DNA from: Betaproteobacteria bacterium
GTDB lineage: Bacteria > Pseudomonadota > Gammaproteobacteria > Burkholderiales > Rhodocyclaceae
Assembly (NCBI GenBank): GCA_020621405.1
Contig: JAHRYN010000007.1
Span: 62,001 to 126,000 of the forward strand
Reading direction: 5' to 3'
Length of the DNA: 64,000 nt
Within the stretch, counting starts at the first letter, position 1. Every line of letters starts with the position of its first letter. The notes beneath the pieces were generated by a model. The model worked only from the letters and a program-made list of their open reading frames with translations. It was not told the DNA's origin and did no database searches. Made by a program: the position numbers and the translations under genes. Shown here piece by piece: positions 52,361 through 62,888 of this stretch.

Positions 52361-53587
52361 CTATCGCCCCATATTGGGCACGGTGCCCGGCTTCCCACGC
52401 GGCGGCTTGATGCGCACCGCATCGCCATCGAGCGCACCGCCGGCCGGCAGGATGGCGACGTCGCCCTCGGCCACACCATCGGTGACCTCGATCAGGCCGA
52501 TACCGTGCAAGCCGGTCTTCACCGGCACCTTCACCGCATGTCCATTGCGCGTGAGCAGTACCCAGGGCTCGGCGGTCTCCGCGTCGCGCACCGCTTCCAG
52601 CGGCAGCGCGAGCGCGGCATCGCGGCGGCCGATGACGACCTCGACCGACACCGTCATGTCCGGTTTCAGATAGGCCGGCGGCTCCGGCACGCGCAGCCTT
52701 ACTTCCACCGTGCCGCGCTGCGCATCGACCGCCGGCGAGATGTAATACACGACCGCATCGAAGGGCTGGCCCGGGAAGGCATCGGCCACCGCCTGCGCAC
52801 GCGCATCGAGTCGCAGATGACGCAGGTTCTTTTCGTCCAGCGTCGCGTAGATGCGCGTCTCGCCCGACTGTGCCAGGGTCAGCAGTGCCTTGCCGGCCTG
52901 CGCCGCGTCGCCCGGTTCTACGTCCCGCGCCAGCACCAGCGCATCGACCGGCGCACGCAGCGTCAGCAGTTCGCGCCGCGCCTCGGCCGACGCCAGCGCC
53001 GCCTGCGACTGCGCCAGACGCGCCTGCACGCCCTGCCGTTCGGCGCCGCGCGGCGAATTGGAATCACGCTGCGCCTGCGCGGTGCGCAGCTGGGCACGCG
53101 CCGTCTCCAGCTGGCGCGCCGCCTCGTCCAGCTTCGACGGCGAGAAGAACTGCTGCGCCACCAGTGCCTGCGCGCGCTGGTATTCGGCCTCGGCCACGCG
53201 CAGGTTGGCCTGCGCCTGGCGCACCGACTGCTCGGCCACCGGCAGTGTCACGGCGTCAGTCTGCACCAGGCGCGCCTGCGCCTCCTGGATCTGGGTACGC
53301 GCCTGTTCCACCGCCGCATCGGCATCGGTCGCACGCAGCCGGACCAGCACGTCGCCGGCCTTGACCAGCGCGCCTTCGCGCACCGTCACCTGATCGACGA
53401 TGGCGGTCAGCTGGGTACCGAGCGCGATACGGGCCGGCGTGGCGATGCGGCCGGTCGCCACCACGCTCTGGGTCAGCGGCGCCCGCGTCACGGTCACGAC
53501 ATCGACCGCAATGCCGCGCGGCCAGAAGAACACGGCGACAAGCACCGCTGCCAGCAGCAGCAGTGCAATCAGATGGCGGGATTTCAT
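52361..53587 (-). CDS. Periplasmic adaptor (HlyD/MacA-type membrane fusion protein)
   Basis: 408 aa with an N-terminal membrane anchor ([18 protein letters not shown]). It is followed by a lipoyl-like domain split around a long coiled-coil hairpin (about 90-200), a beta-barrel region and a C-terminal PMx-like domain. Family motifs such as [18 protein letters not shown] and [20 protein letters not shown] are present. It is 3 bases from the permease gene and links it toward an outer-membrane channel, which is not encoded here. Confidence 0.92.
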   Translation of the reverse strand: MKSRHLIALLLLAAVLVAVFFWPRGIAVDVVTVTRAPLTQSVVATGRIATPARIALGTQLTAIVDQVTVREGALVKAGDVLVRLRATDADAAVEQARTQIQEAQARLVQTDAVTLPVAEQSVRQAQANLRVAEAEYQRAQALVAQQFFSPSKLDEAARQLETARAQLRTAQAQRDSNSPRGAERQGVQARLAQSQAALASAEARRELLTLRAPVDALVLARDVEPGDAAQAGKALLTLAQSGETRIYATLDEKNLRHLRLDARAQAVADAFPGQPFDAVVYYISPAVDAQRGTVEVRLRVPEPPAYLKPDMTVSVEVVIGRRDAALALPLEAVRDAETAEPWVLLTRNGHAVKVPVKTGLHGIGLIEVTDGVAEGDVAILPAGGALDGDAVRIKPPRGKPGTVPNMGR

Positions 53588-53618
53588 GTGCAGGAAACCA
53601 GTGGAAATCGGTGAAAGG

Positions 53619-54122
53619 TCAGTCGGCTGCCGAAAGCAGATCCTCTATCAGAGCGTCGAGCGTGGTGCGGTCCGGCGCACCGATGTAGCGTTTGACGATG
53701 CGCCCCTGCCGATCGATCAGGTAACTGGTCGGCGTGGCATTGACGCCACCGAAGCTGCGCGCGAGCGCGCCGACCGGATCGAAGCCTACGCGAAACGGCA
53801 GTGCCTCGCGACGGGCGAACGCCTGCACCTGATCGGGCGCGTCGTAGGACATGGCGACTGCCACCACGTCGAGGCCGCGCGCGTGATAGCGCTCGTGGGT
53901 GGCGGCCAGCGCCGGCATGCCGCGGATGCACGGTGCGCACGAGGTCGACCAGAAGTTGAGCAGACGCACATTCCCCTGCGGCTGCGCGAAATCCACCTGA
54001 CCGCCGTCGAGCATGGCCACCTGCATGGCCGGCGCATGCTCCGGAAAACCATTGCCACGCAAAGCGAACACCAGCGCCAGCAATGCCGCCAGCACTATCG
54101 GCGACATCCATTTGCGGGACAT
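53619..54122 (-). CDS. TlpA-like thioredoxin-fold protein
   Basis: 167 aa, membrane-anchored by an N-terminal helix (SPIVLAALLALVFAL), with the periplasmic redox motif CAPC in FWSTSCAPCIRGMP and a cis-Pro region NATPTSYLID. TlpA/ResA-type proteins reduce disulfides, often for cytochrome c or copper-site maturation. Start at ATG 54122; an ATG at 54131 is equally possible. It lies 31 bases upstream of the adaptor gene and may share its operon. Confidence 0.9.
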   Translation of the reverse strand: MSRKWMSPIVLAALLALVFALRGNGFPEHAPAMQVAMLDGGQVDFAQPQGNVRLLNFWSTSCAPCIRGMPALAATHERYHARGLDVVAVAMSYDAPDQVQAFARREALPFRVGFDPVGALARSFGGVNATPTSYLIDRQGRIVKRYIGAPDRTTLDALIEDLLSAAD

Positions 54123-54156
54123 AATCGTCATTCGTTCAAACACTGAGGTTCCAGCC

Positions 54157-54840
54157 ATGCGCGCAATTGTCGGTTTTGTAGCCTGTCTTGTCATGTGCAC
54201 CCAGGTATGGGCGCTGTCGCTGTCCGACCTTACCGACAAGGATGCAGGCGGCGGTCTGAAGGAAGCGCTGACCCAGGGCGCGTCGAAAGCGGTGGACCTG
54301 CTGGGCAAGCAGGACGGTTTCCTGAAGAACAAGCAGGTGAAGATCCCGATGCCGGACGGCCTGCGCCAGGCGGAAAAGGTGATGCGCACCTTCGGCATGA
54401 AGAAGCAGGCCGACGAACTGATCACCGCGATGAACCGCGCGGCCGAGGCCGCCGTGCCGGAAGCGAAGACGCTGCTGGTCGGCGCGGTCAGGGATATGAG
54501 TGTCGACGACGCCAAGAAGATCCTGACCGGCGGCGATACGGCGGGCACCGAGTACTTCAAGGACAAGACCTCGGCCCAGCTGAAGGAAAAGTTCAAGCCC
54601 ATCGTGCAGAAGGCGATGGAAAAGGTGGGCCTGGCCAAGACCTACGACAAGTTCGCGTCCAAGGGCGCCCAGTACGGCGTGATCAGCAAGGAAGACGCCG
54701 ACATCGACAACTACGTGACGCAGAAGACGCTGGACGGCCTGTTCACGATGGTGGCCGAGGAAGAGAAGGCGATACGCAAGAATCCGGTCGGCGCGGCTGG
54801 CAGTCTGGCGAAGAAGGTATTCGGCGCACTCGGCCAGTAA
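54157..54840 (+). CDS. DUF4197 family exported protein
   Basis: 227 aa with a signal peptide (AIVGFVACLVMCTQVWA), then a helical DUF4197 body: GGGLKEALTQGASKAVDLLG, PMPDGLRQAEKVMRTFGM, the TAGTEYFKDKTS stretch and a C-terminal QKTLDGLFTMVAEEEKAIRKNP. Function unknown; periplasmic. Divergent from the TlpA gene with 34 bases between the starts. Ends before a strong bidirectional terminator. Confidence 0.92.
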   Translation: MRAIVGFVACLVMCTQVWALSLSDLTDKDAGGGLKEALTQGASKAVDLLGKQDGFLKNKQVKIPMPDGLRQAEKVMRTFGMKKQADELITAMNRAAEAAVPEAKTLLVGAVRDMSVDDAKKILTGGDTAGTEYFKDKTSAQLKEKFKPIVQKAMEKVGLAKTYDKFASKGAQYGVISKEDADIDNYVTQKTLDGLFTMVAEEEKAIRKNPVGAAGSLAKKVFGALGQ

Positions 54841-54893
54841 GCACCGGGACCGGCGGCCGTCCTGCCGCCGGCAATCCGCTTGCAACCGATGTG

Positions 54894-54932
54894 AAAAGGC
54901 CACTCCCGATCCGTGATCGGGAGTGGCCTTTT
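54894..54932. terminator. Bidirectional terminator between DUF4197 gene and ahcY
   Basis: Perfect 18-bp inverted repeat (54894-54911 with 54915-54932) with a 3-base loop, A4 on one side and T4 on the other. It is placed between convergent genes and can terminate both. Confidence 0.93.
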
Positions 54933-54968
54933 CCATGTCCGTCCGTCGCCGGACGGACCGCCGCGCGA

Positions 54969-56378
<1,410 letters not shown>

Positions 56379-56398
56379 CTGCGGGCTCCTTTGCAATC

Positions 56399-56418
56399 GG
56401 CAGGCTTGCTCACCTGCC
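56399..56418 (-). other. Hairpin in the ahcY leader
   Basis: GGCAGG and CCTGCC form a 6-bp stem 15 bases before the ribosome-binding site. Its 5' strand overlaps CAGGTGAGC (56408-56416), which can alternatively pair with the 3' end of the SAH aptamer. Probably part of the expression platform. Confidence 0.6.
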
Positions 56419-56453
56419 GTCCGCCGCCGGACTATTCCGGCATCGCGGGTTCA

Positions 56454-56542
56454 GGTGAGCGCCGTTGCAAAATGCCCGCGACCATGGCGGTCTGGCGGGG
56501 TCCGAGCCTGGGGGCCTTGCGGCACCTCGCAGCGCTCCTCGG
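56454..56542 (-). promoter_or_regulatory. SAH riboswitch of ahcY
   Basis: On the minus strand the leader reads CCGAGGAGCGCTGC, then CCAGGCTCGG, an optional stem CCCGC/GCGGG, and GCAACGGCGCTCACC. These are the conserved blocks of the SAH aptamer in the right order: P1 CCGAG/CTCGG and pseudoknot GAGCGC/GCGCTC. It directly precedes ahcY, the usual target, and should raise expression when S-adenosylhomocysteine accumulates. Confidence 0.95.
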
Positions 56543-56552
56543 AAAGATGCGG

Positions 56553-56558
56553 ATTATA
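56553..56558 (-). promoter_or_regulatory. -10 element of the ahcY promoter
   Basis: A perfect TATAAT on the minus strand, ending 10 bases before the SAH aptamer, which fits transcription starting at the aptamer edge. The -35 region is poor. Confidence 0.7.
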
Positions 56559-56671
56559 GCGACAGAGGACGCGTGATGCGCCTGTCTGCCACCGCCAGGT
56601 TCGGATGCCTCTGGCGGGAAAACATTGCCGCAACCATTTACGGCGATTCACGGCGGAACTTTAGAACTTTG

Positions 56672-57061
56672 TCAGCCGGCCGGGCTGCCGCTGAACCACC
56701 ACCATCCGGCACAGCCGAGCGCCAGCGCGACGACGGCCGCGACGGCCAGATTGCGCTGCAGCGCGTAACGCTCCAGCCGGACCAGCGGTGTCCGGTACGC
56801 GATGTAGAGGAAACCGCCGGCGAACAGCGCCAGCACGCCGAGCAAGGTCCAGCGGTTGCCCAGCCGCCCGGCGGCGCGCAGCAGGGTGCCGCAGACCAGG
56901 ATCAGCGCGAACTGCAGCAGCAGCGACAGTGGCGTGATGCCGGTACGCGAGCGGCCGCCGCAGGCCGGGCAGACGACCGGCGCTTTGGCCCGCGCGGCAA
57001 GCCTGGCCAGACGGCCGATGGTGTCCCGCCCGCAGTGCGGACAGCGTGAAAGTACGGCCAA
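56672..57061 (-). CDS. Zinc-ribbon membrane protein of unknown function
   Basis: 129 aa starting at TTG 57061, only one base after the kinase stop, so expression depends on the kinase gene. N-terminal zinc ribbon CPHC...CPAC (Cys7, Cys10, Cys31, Cys34), then three membrane helices (about 44-64, 71-89, 102-122). No ribosome-binding site of its own is evident. I do not recognise a named family. The position suggests a partner or substrate of the kinase and heme sensor. Confidence 0.72.
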   Translation of the reverse strand: MAVLSRCPHCGRDTIGRLARLAARAKAPVVCPACGGRSRTGITPLSLLLQFALILVCGTLLRAAGRLGNRWTLLGVLALFAGGFLYIAYRTPLVRLERYALQRNLAVAAVVALALGCAGWWWFSGSPAG

Positions 57062-57062
57062 G

Positions 57063-59183
57063 CTACTTGCCCGACAGGAAGGCGGCGCGCTGCACCGGGT
57101 CTGGGATGTCGCGTGCCAGCTCCTCCAGCAGCGCCTGTTCGGTGGCGGTCCGCTTCAGCGCGCGGCCGACCAGGATGCGCGCCATCGGACCGATGAGCCG
57201 CGCCAGCCGGCGTTCGATGTCGGCGATGACCTGTTCGTCCAGCGGACGCCCGCCGGCCGCACGCGTCCGGCCCGACGTACTGCCTGACGGCGGCGCGGCG
57301 CGACGGGAAGCGGACACTGACGACGACACCGACGCCTGGATGCTGGCCGAGGCGGACGCCGCGACGTGGCGCTGCGCCTCGATCAGGAAACCGGCGCGCT
57401 GCGCTTCGTTCGGTATGTGCTGCGCCAGTTGCTCGATCAGTTGTGCCGGCGCGCGCACCCTTGGCGCGATGCGCGACACCAGAACACGGGCCATCGGCCC
57501 GATGTGGCGCGCCAGCAGCGCTTCGAGCATCGGTGTCAGCGCGTCATTCCCGATGCCGGGCTGAGCGTCGTCGACGCGTCGCGTGATGCCGCTGCGGCTG
57601 TCGAGTTCGAACACCTCCTGACTGCGCGATGCGATCTCGACACGCTGGCCGGTGATGTGCAGTCCGTCCGGCGCGCCGCTGCCGAGCGCCGACACGGTTT
57701 CGTAATAGGCCCGCGACACCAGTACCTGCCCCGAATAAGCCAGTTCGGCCAGCGCACGCGCCGCGTCGAGACCGTCGCCATACAGGTCGAGCGCACCGCT
57801 GTTGGCGCGCGCCACCCGCACCGGCCCGAGGTTGATGCCCTGCTTGAGTCCGCCGCCGGCATCGCCGAATCCGTCCACGAAATCCAGCTTGCGCAGGCGC
57901 TGGGCGACCACGCAGGCATCTTCCGGCTGGCCGAGCAGGCACAGCGCGGCGCCATCCGCGGTGTCGTGGATGAGCCGGCTGTCCGCGTCGACCGAGCGCG
58001 CGGCGCGCGCCAGGGCCTCGTCCAGTTGGGACTTGCAGGCCAGCCGCTGCGCGGTATCGAGTTCGACGCTGCGGTCGATCTGCGCATACAGCACGCTGCA
58101 CACGATGGTGCGACGCTCTTCCGAGGCACCGCTGGCCCGTACCGTCGGAGCAGCCGGTGCAGCCTGCGCCGTCCCGGCGGCCAGCGGACCGCGCGCGGCA
58201 GGCGCCGCCATGAACACGCGGCGGAAGTCGGCGACGTTGCGCGGACGGCGCGAATCGTGCGGTTCCAGCCCCCAGTCGATGGCGCGCAGCAGCGAAGCGC
58301 CGAACACCGAGGCGTCGGCCGCGCGCGACGCCGGCTGCAGCGGATCGTTGTGCACGCGCGCCGCGGATTCCACCGGACGCTGGCCGGTGACCAGCCAGTA
58401 CATGACCGCGGCCAGCGCGTAGATGTCGGTCCACGGCCCCTGGTTGCCGTGCGAGTGGTACTGCTCGAACGGCGCGAAACCCGGCGTGACGATGGCCGTC
58501 AGCGTGTGTTCGGTGTCGTGGTAGCGGCGTGCCGCGCCGAAGTCGAGCAGCACCGGCGTACCGTCGTCGCGGATGCAGATGTTGGGCGGCTTGATGTCAC
58601 GGTGCAGGAAACCACCGTCGTGGATCACCTGCAGGCCTTCGAGCAGCGGACGCACGATGGCCAGCAGCGTCGCCTTGTCCATCGGTGCGTTGCGCTCGCG
58701 CACCCACTGGTTCAGTGGCCGGCCCTGCTCGTAGTCCATCACCATGTAGGCGCTGCCGTTCGCCTCGAAGAAGCGGCTGACGCGCACGATGTGCGGATGG
58801 CGAAAATTGGCCAGCGCGCGTGATTCATCCAGGAAACGGCGCAGGCCCTGCTCGAACATTTCGACAGCCGGGCCGCTGCGCGGCATCACGCGCTGGCCGT
58901 CGCCGCGCACCGCAATGTCGGTCGGCAGGAACTCCTTGATCGCCACCTTGCAGTCGAGCAGCGTGTCGTGTGCGAGATAGGTCAGTCCGAAGCCGCCGCC
59001 GCCGAGCAGCGATTCGATGCGGTATTCGTTGAGCGCCCAGCCGGTCGGCAGTGCGCCCGGACTGGCATTCGCGGTGGGCATGAAACCGGCGCCTGCCAGT
59101 ACCTCGGCCACCACGCTGTCCTCGGTGAAGGCCTCGTCGTCTGCGCCGAACGGCTGCGACGGATCGGCGGGTCCGGTCGCCAC
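57063..59183 (-). CDS. Ser/Thr protein kinase with cyclase-homology domain and tandem C-terminal repeats
   Basis: 706-aa cytoplasmic protein starting at GTG 59183. Kinase domain about 52-325: glycine loop LLGGGGFGLTYLA, Lys83 in VAIK, HRDIKPPN (194-201), DFG (214-216). Residues about 355-530 resemble a class III nucleotide cyclase domain (SVLYAQIDRS, DTADGAALCLL, LYGDGLDAARAL) but the catalytic residues look degenerate. Two copies of a 50-residue unit follow (about 548-600 and 649-703), each with IGPMAR(V/I)LV and QRA(G/A)FL. An Ala/Ser-rich linker separates them. No membrane span. Three bases after the heme sensor gene. Confidence 0.9.
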   Translation of the reverse strand: MATGPADPSQPFGADDEAFTEDSVVAEVLAGAGFMPTANASPGALPTGWALNEYRIESLLGGGGFGLTYLAHDTLLDCKVAIKEFLPTDIAVRGDGQRVMPRSGPAVEMFEQGLRRFLDESRALANFRHPHIVRVSRFFEANGSAYMVMDYEQGRPLNQWVRERNAPMDKATLLAIVRPLLEGLQVIHDGGFLHRDIKPPNICIRDDGTPVLLDFGAARRYHDTEHTLTAIVTPGFAPFEQYHSHGNQGPWTDIYALAAVMYWLVTGQRPVESAARVHNDPLQPASRAADASVFGASLLRAIDWGLEPHDSRRPRNVADFRRVFMAAPAARGPLAAGTAQAAPAAPTVRASGASEERRTIVCSVLYAQIDRSVELDTAQRLACKSQLDEALARAARSVDADSRLIHDTADGAALCLLGQPEDACVVAQRLRKLDFVDGFGDAGGGLKQGINLGPVRVARANSGALDLYGDGLDAARALAELAYSGQVLVSRAYYETVSALGSGAPDGLHITGQRVEIASRSQEVFELDSRSGITRRVDDAQPGIGNDALTPMLEALLARHIGPMARVLVSRIAPRVRAPAQLIEQLAQHIPNEAQRAGFLIEAQRHVAASASASIQASVSSSVSASRRAAPPSGSTSGRTRAAGGRPLDEQVIADIERRLARLIGPMARILVGRALKRTATEQALLEELARDIPDPVQRAAFLSGK

Positions 59184-59186
59184 CGC

Positions 59187-60059
59187 TCAGCTGTCTATCA
59201 TGCGCATCGCAGTTTCCAGGCTGCGACGCATGCGATTGAAGGATGCACCGAGCACCGACACCTCGTCGCGACCGTTATCGCCGAACTCCGGTACCGAGAA
59301 GTCGCCGGTACTGACCTGGTCGGCCGCCGCAGACATGCGCGCGACCGGGCGGATGATCAGCCATTCCAGCATCAGGTTCAGCGCCAGCATGACGAACACG
59401 AACACGCCGAGCAGCGACAGCATGAAGGTGTTGAAGGCACGGTCGGCATTGCCGACCGGCACCGCCATCGGCACCGACACCACCTGCGCACCGATGATTT
59501 CGTTGATCTTCCAGCCGAAGCCGTTGGCTTCGCCGTACACCTTCACCATGGTCGGCGGCGCGCTGGCCGCCGAGTTGTGGCAGGCCAGACAGGCCGGATT
59601 GCTGATCTTGATCGGTCGCGCGATATACATGTGGCGACCGGTCGGCGTATCGCGTTCGCCGGTCAGTTCCGTCGTGCCGTCCGCATTGCGGAAGCTGGTG
59701 ACGATGTCGGCTTCCCAGTCGGACGCCCTGTCACGCGGATTGGTCGGATTCAGCGTCGCTTCCTTGTACGCGTATTCCGGGTGGTTCTTGCGCAATTCGT
59801 TCAGCGTTTCGGTCGCCGCGTACGCCGGCACCGTCTGCGGCAGGAAGCGCTCGGCCAGCATCGGATCGAGGTGTGGCTTGATCTGGCCGACCGTATAGCT
59901 GCGAATGGCCAGCGCCGTTTCCATCATCAGCCGTGCGTTGCGCTCGACCTCGGCCCGTGCATTTTCGTGCAGCAGCCGGTGCGACAGCGCCGCGCAGGCC
60001 GCGAGACCGATGGCAAAAACGCCGATCAGCACAAGGTTGAACTTGAGTCTGAGTCCCAT
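59187..60059 (-). CDS. Membrane c-type heme sensor (DUF3365/Tll0287-like) with HAMP
   Basis: 290 aa. Membrane helix 1 about 8-28, a periplasmic Tll0287-like domain with the covalent heme motif CLACH (157-161), membrane helix 2 about 211-233, and a cytoplasmic HAMP domain (RPVARMSAAADQVSTGDF to SFNRMRRSLETAMRM). It ends right after the HAMP, with no kinase or cyclase output domain. The next gene, three bases away, is a Ser/Thr kinase. It therefore looks like a redox or gas sensor whose output is in trans; this is inference. Confidence 0.9.
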   Translation of the reverse strand: MGLRLKFNLVLIGVFAIGLAACAALSHRLLHENARAEVERNARLMMETALAIRSYTVGQIKPHLDPMLAERFLPQTVPAYAATETLNELRKNHPEYAYKEATLNPTNPRDRASDWEADIVTSFRNADGTTELTGERDTPTGRHMYIARPIKISNPACLACHNSAASAPPTMVKVYGEANGFGWKINEIIGAQVVSVPMAVPVGNADRAFNTFMLSLLGVFVFVMLALNLMLEWLIIRPVARMSAAADQVSTGDFSVPEFGDNGRDEVSVLGASFNRMRRSLETAMRMIDS

Positions 60060-60211
60060 CTTCTTATGGCTTCCCGGTTCCGAGGGTGCGGCGCGCGACG
60101 CCGGCCGGACACAGACCTTTCGTCATATGCCGGAACGGATTGTAAGTCATTGATGCAACGGAAAGATGAAACACACACCGGCCATGACCAGGTGTCACGG
60201 ACCTGCAATGC

Positions 60212-60610
60212 TCAGCCGCCGATGCTTGCGTACGGCCCACGGTGCATCCACCACCATGCGATGGCCGCGACGGACAGCGCCCACAGCAGCAGGACGCACA
60301 CCCCGGCGATCCAGTTGGCTGGCAGCGTGCCCTCGCGCGCCCGCGCACGAGCCGCGTCCATCACGTCATGCGGAATCATGGCCCGCGCCAGCCAGATGCC
60401 CAGCGGCAGCAGCACCAGCTCGTCGAGCAGGCCGAATACCGGGATGAAATCGGGGATCAGGTCGATCGGGCTGGCCGCGTAGGCGAGCAGGAACAGCAGC
60501 AGTATCTTCGCCCGTCGCGGCGTGCGCGTGTCCTGTGCGGCAATGGCAAGGGCCATCAATTCCAGCTTGATGGCGCTGATGCGGCTGCGGATGGAATCGG
60601 AGAGGCCCAT
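60212..60610 (-). CDS. DUF1232 (YkvA-type) membrane protein
   Basis: 132 aa with the family signature LLAYAASPIDLIPDFIPVFGLLDELVLLPLG and two or three membrane helices. Function unknown; the family occurs across bacteria. Separated from the rng gene by 24 bases and read in the same direction, so it is probably in its transcript. Confidence 0.9.
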   Translation of the reverse strand: MGLSDSIRSRISAIKLELMALAIAAQDTRTPRRAKILLLFLLAYAASPIDLIPDFIPVFGLLDELVLLPLGIWLARAMIPHDVMDAARARAREGTLPANWIAGVCVLLLWALSVAAIAWWWMHRGPYASIGG

Positions 60611-60634
60611 TTCTGATCGCCGTTGAATACGACG

Positions 60635-62089
60635 TTAAAGTAGCACGATATCAAACTGCTCCTGCGAGTAGCTTGACTCGGCATGCAACGAAATGGGCTT
60701 GCCGATGAAATCCGACAGCATCGCCAGCGCCTGCGACTCCTCCTCAAGGAAGAGGTCGACCACCTTCGGATGGGCCAGGATGCGGAATTCCCGCGCGTTG
60801 AACTGGCGCGCTTCGCGCAGCAGTTCGCGCAGGATGTCGAAACTCATGGTCTGCGCAGTCTTGACCTCGCCGCGTCCGCCGCAGGTCGGACAGGCCTCGC
60901 ACAGGATGTGGGCGATCGATTCGCGCGTGCGCTTGCGCGTCATTTCGACCAGACCGAGCGAGGTGAAGCCATTGACCGAAATCTTGGTGTGGTCGCGCGC
61001 CAGTGCCTTGTTCAGTTCGGCCAGCACCTGCGCACGGTGCTCGTCGCTTTCCATGTCGATGAAGTCGATCAGGATGATGCCGCCCAGATTGCGCAACCGG
61101 AGGTGACGCGCGATCTGGTGCGCCGCCTCCAGATTGGTCTTGAAGATGGTTTCGTCGAAATTGCGCGAACCGACGAAACCGCCGGTATTCACGTCTATGG
61201 TGGTCATCGCCTCGGTCTGGTCGAAGATCAGGTAGCCACCCGACTTCAGATCGACGCGCCGGGCGAGCGCCTTCTCGATCTCCTCCTCGACGCTGTGCAG
61301 CTCGAACAGCGGCCGCTCGCCGGTGTAGTGCTCGAGCAGGCGTGTCTGCTGCGGCATGTATTCCTCGGCGAAGGCGCGCAGCTTCACGTAGTTCTCGCGC
61401 GAATCGACCTGGATGCTCTGCGTCTCCGCACAGGCCAGATCACGCAGCACGCGCTGGCCCAGTGTCAGGTCCTCGAACACCAGGAAGGGCGGCTTCGCGG
61501 TTTTTGCGCGGTTGCGGATTTCCTGCCAGATCTTGCGCAGATAGGCGATGTCGGCGGCCAGTTCCTCGTCGGTCGCCGTTTCCGCCATGGTGCGCACGAT
61601 GTAGCCACCGGGGTCCTCCTGCGGCAGCAACGCATGGATGCGTGCGCGCAGCGCCTCGCGCTCCTCGGCCGCCTCGATGCGCTGGGAAATGCCGACATGA
61701 CGGTCCTGCGGCAGATGCACCAGCAGACGGCCGGCGATGCTGATCTGCGTCGACATGCGCGCGCCCTTGGTGCCGATCGGATCCTTCAGCGCCTGCACCA
61801 GCACGTTCTGGCCTTCGGTCAGGATGCGTTCGATCGGCTTCGGCGATTCGCCGTTCTGGCGCGCCTCCCAGATGTCGGCGACGTGCAGGAAGGCGGTGCG
61901 TTCCAGCCCGACGTCGATGAAGGCCGACTGCATGCCCGGCAGCACACGCACCACCCGGCCCAGATAGATGTTGCCGACGATGCCGCGCGCACCGCTGCGC
62001 TCGATGTGCAATTCCTGCACTGCCCCCTGCTGCAGCAGCGCGACGCGGGTTTCCTGCGGTGTGAAGTTGATGAGGAACTGGTCATTCAT
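60635..62089 (-). CDS. rng: Ribonuclease G
   Basis: Endoribonuclease of the RNase E/G family processing 16S rRNA 5' ends and mRNA. It is 484 aa, the usual RNase G length, without the long scaffold tail of RNase E. S1 domain at about 30-125 (VGNIYLGRVVRVLPGMQSAFIDVG), catalytic acids in IDVNTGGFVG and LIDFIDMES, zinc link CPTCGGRG. Part of the conserved maf-rng cluster: maf starts 28 bases upstream. Confidence 0.97.
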   Translation of the reverse strand: MNDQFLINFTPQETRVALLQQGAVQELHIERSGARGIVGNIYLGRVVRVLPGMQSAFIDVGLERTAFLHVADIWEARQNGESPKPIERILTEGQNVLVQALKDPIGTKGARMSTQISIAGRLLVHLPQDRHVGISQRIEAAEEREALRARIHALLPQEDPGGYIVRTMAETATDEELAADIAYLRKIWQEIRNRAKTAKPPFLVFEDLTLGQRVLRDLACAETQSIQVDSRENYVKLRAFAEEYMPQQTRLLEHYTGERPLFELHSVEEEIEKALARRVDLKSGGYLIFDQTEAMTTIDVNTGGFVGSRNFDETIFKTNLEAAHQIARHLRLRNLGGIILIDFIDMESDEHRAQVLAELNKALARDHTKISVNGFTSLGLVEMTRKRTRESIAHILCEACPTCGGRGEVKTAQTMSFDILRELLREARQFNAREFRILAHPKVVDLFLEEESQALAMLSDFIGKPISLHAESSYSQEQFDIVLL

Positions 62090-62117
62090 GGCAGCGCAGA
62101 CGGGAAGTGTGGGGAAT

Positions 62118-62744
62118 TCAGATATCCATGCCGAAGCGGCGCAACAGCTGCCAGGTTTCGTTCAGCGGCAGTCCGACGATGCCGGTGTACGACCCTTCGA
62201 CATGTTCGACGAAGGCACCGGCCCGGCCCTGTATGCCGTAGGCGCCCGCCTTGTCCATGGGTTCGCCGCTGAGGACGTAGCGTTCGATGTCACGCGGTTC
62301 GAGCCTGGCGAAACGCACGGTGGACACGGACAGCATGTGCTCCAGCCGCCGGCTGTCGCTGACGGCCACCGCGGTCAGCACCCGGTGACTGCGGCCGGAC
62401 AGTCGGGCCAGCATGCGCGCCGCGTCGTCGGCATCGGCCGGCTTGCCGAGTATTTCGCCATCGACTTCCACCGTGGTGTCCGCCGACAGCACCAGCCCGG
62501 CCGACAGCTTGCGCCAGCCTAGCCGTTTCTCGCCGCCCAGCGCCTTGGCACGGGCGACCCGCACCACATAGCTGTCGGCATCCTCGCCGGGGCGCACGTC
62601 TTCCGACACGTCGATGTCCTCGCGCGGCAGGCCGCGGAAGGGCAGCAGCAGGAAGGAGACGCCGATCTGCGTCAGCAGCTCCCGCCGGCGCGGGCTGCGC
62701 GACGCAAGGTAAAGAAGGGGAGGAACGGTGTTCAGAAGACTCAT
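62118..62744 (-). CDS. maf: Maf-type nucleoside triphosphate pyrophosphatase
   Basis: House-cleaning nucleotide pyrophosphatase (YhdE type) of 208 aa from ATG 62744. Motifs YLASRSPRRRELL, SADTTVEVDGEILGKP with the catalytic Asp, and GKAGAYGIQGRA-type block (MDKAGAYGIQGRAG) are present. The upstream in-frame extension to 62870 is not supported. Sits between rlmH and rng, a conserved arrangement. Confidence 0.95.
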   Translation of the reverse strand: MSLLNTVPPLLYLASRSPRRRELLTQIGVSFLLLPFRGLPREDIDVSEDVRPGEDADSYVVRVARAKALGGEKRLGWRKLSAGLVLSADTTVEVDGEILGKPADADDAARMLARLSGRSHRVLTAVAVSDSRRLEHMLSVSTVRFARLEPRDIERYVLSGEPMDKAGAYGIQGRAGAFVEHVEGSYTGIVGLPLNETWQLLRRFGMDI

Positions 62745-62888
62745 TTCAATGAATTCGCGTCGCGCCACCAGTCGGACAGCCCCTGTGGAGGGGTGAAGCA
62801 GGGGTTTCGCAGCGCATGCGCTGCGCCTGCTGAACGGCCCGGCCGTGCAAAGCCGGAGCGGTTCGAACACCGTGAGCGTGGGGGCGTT

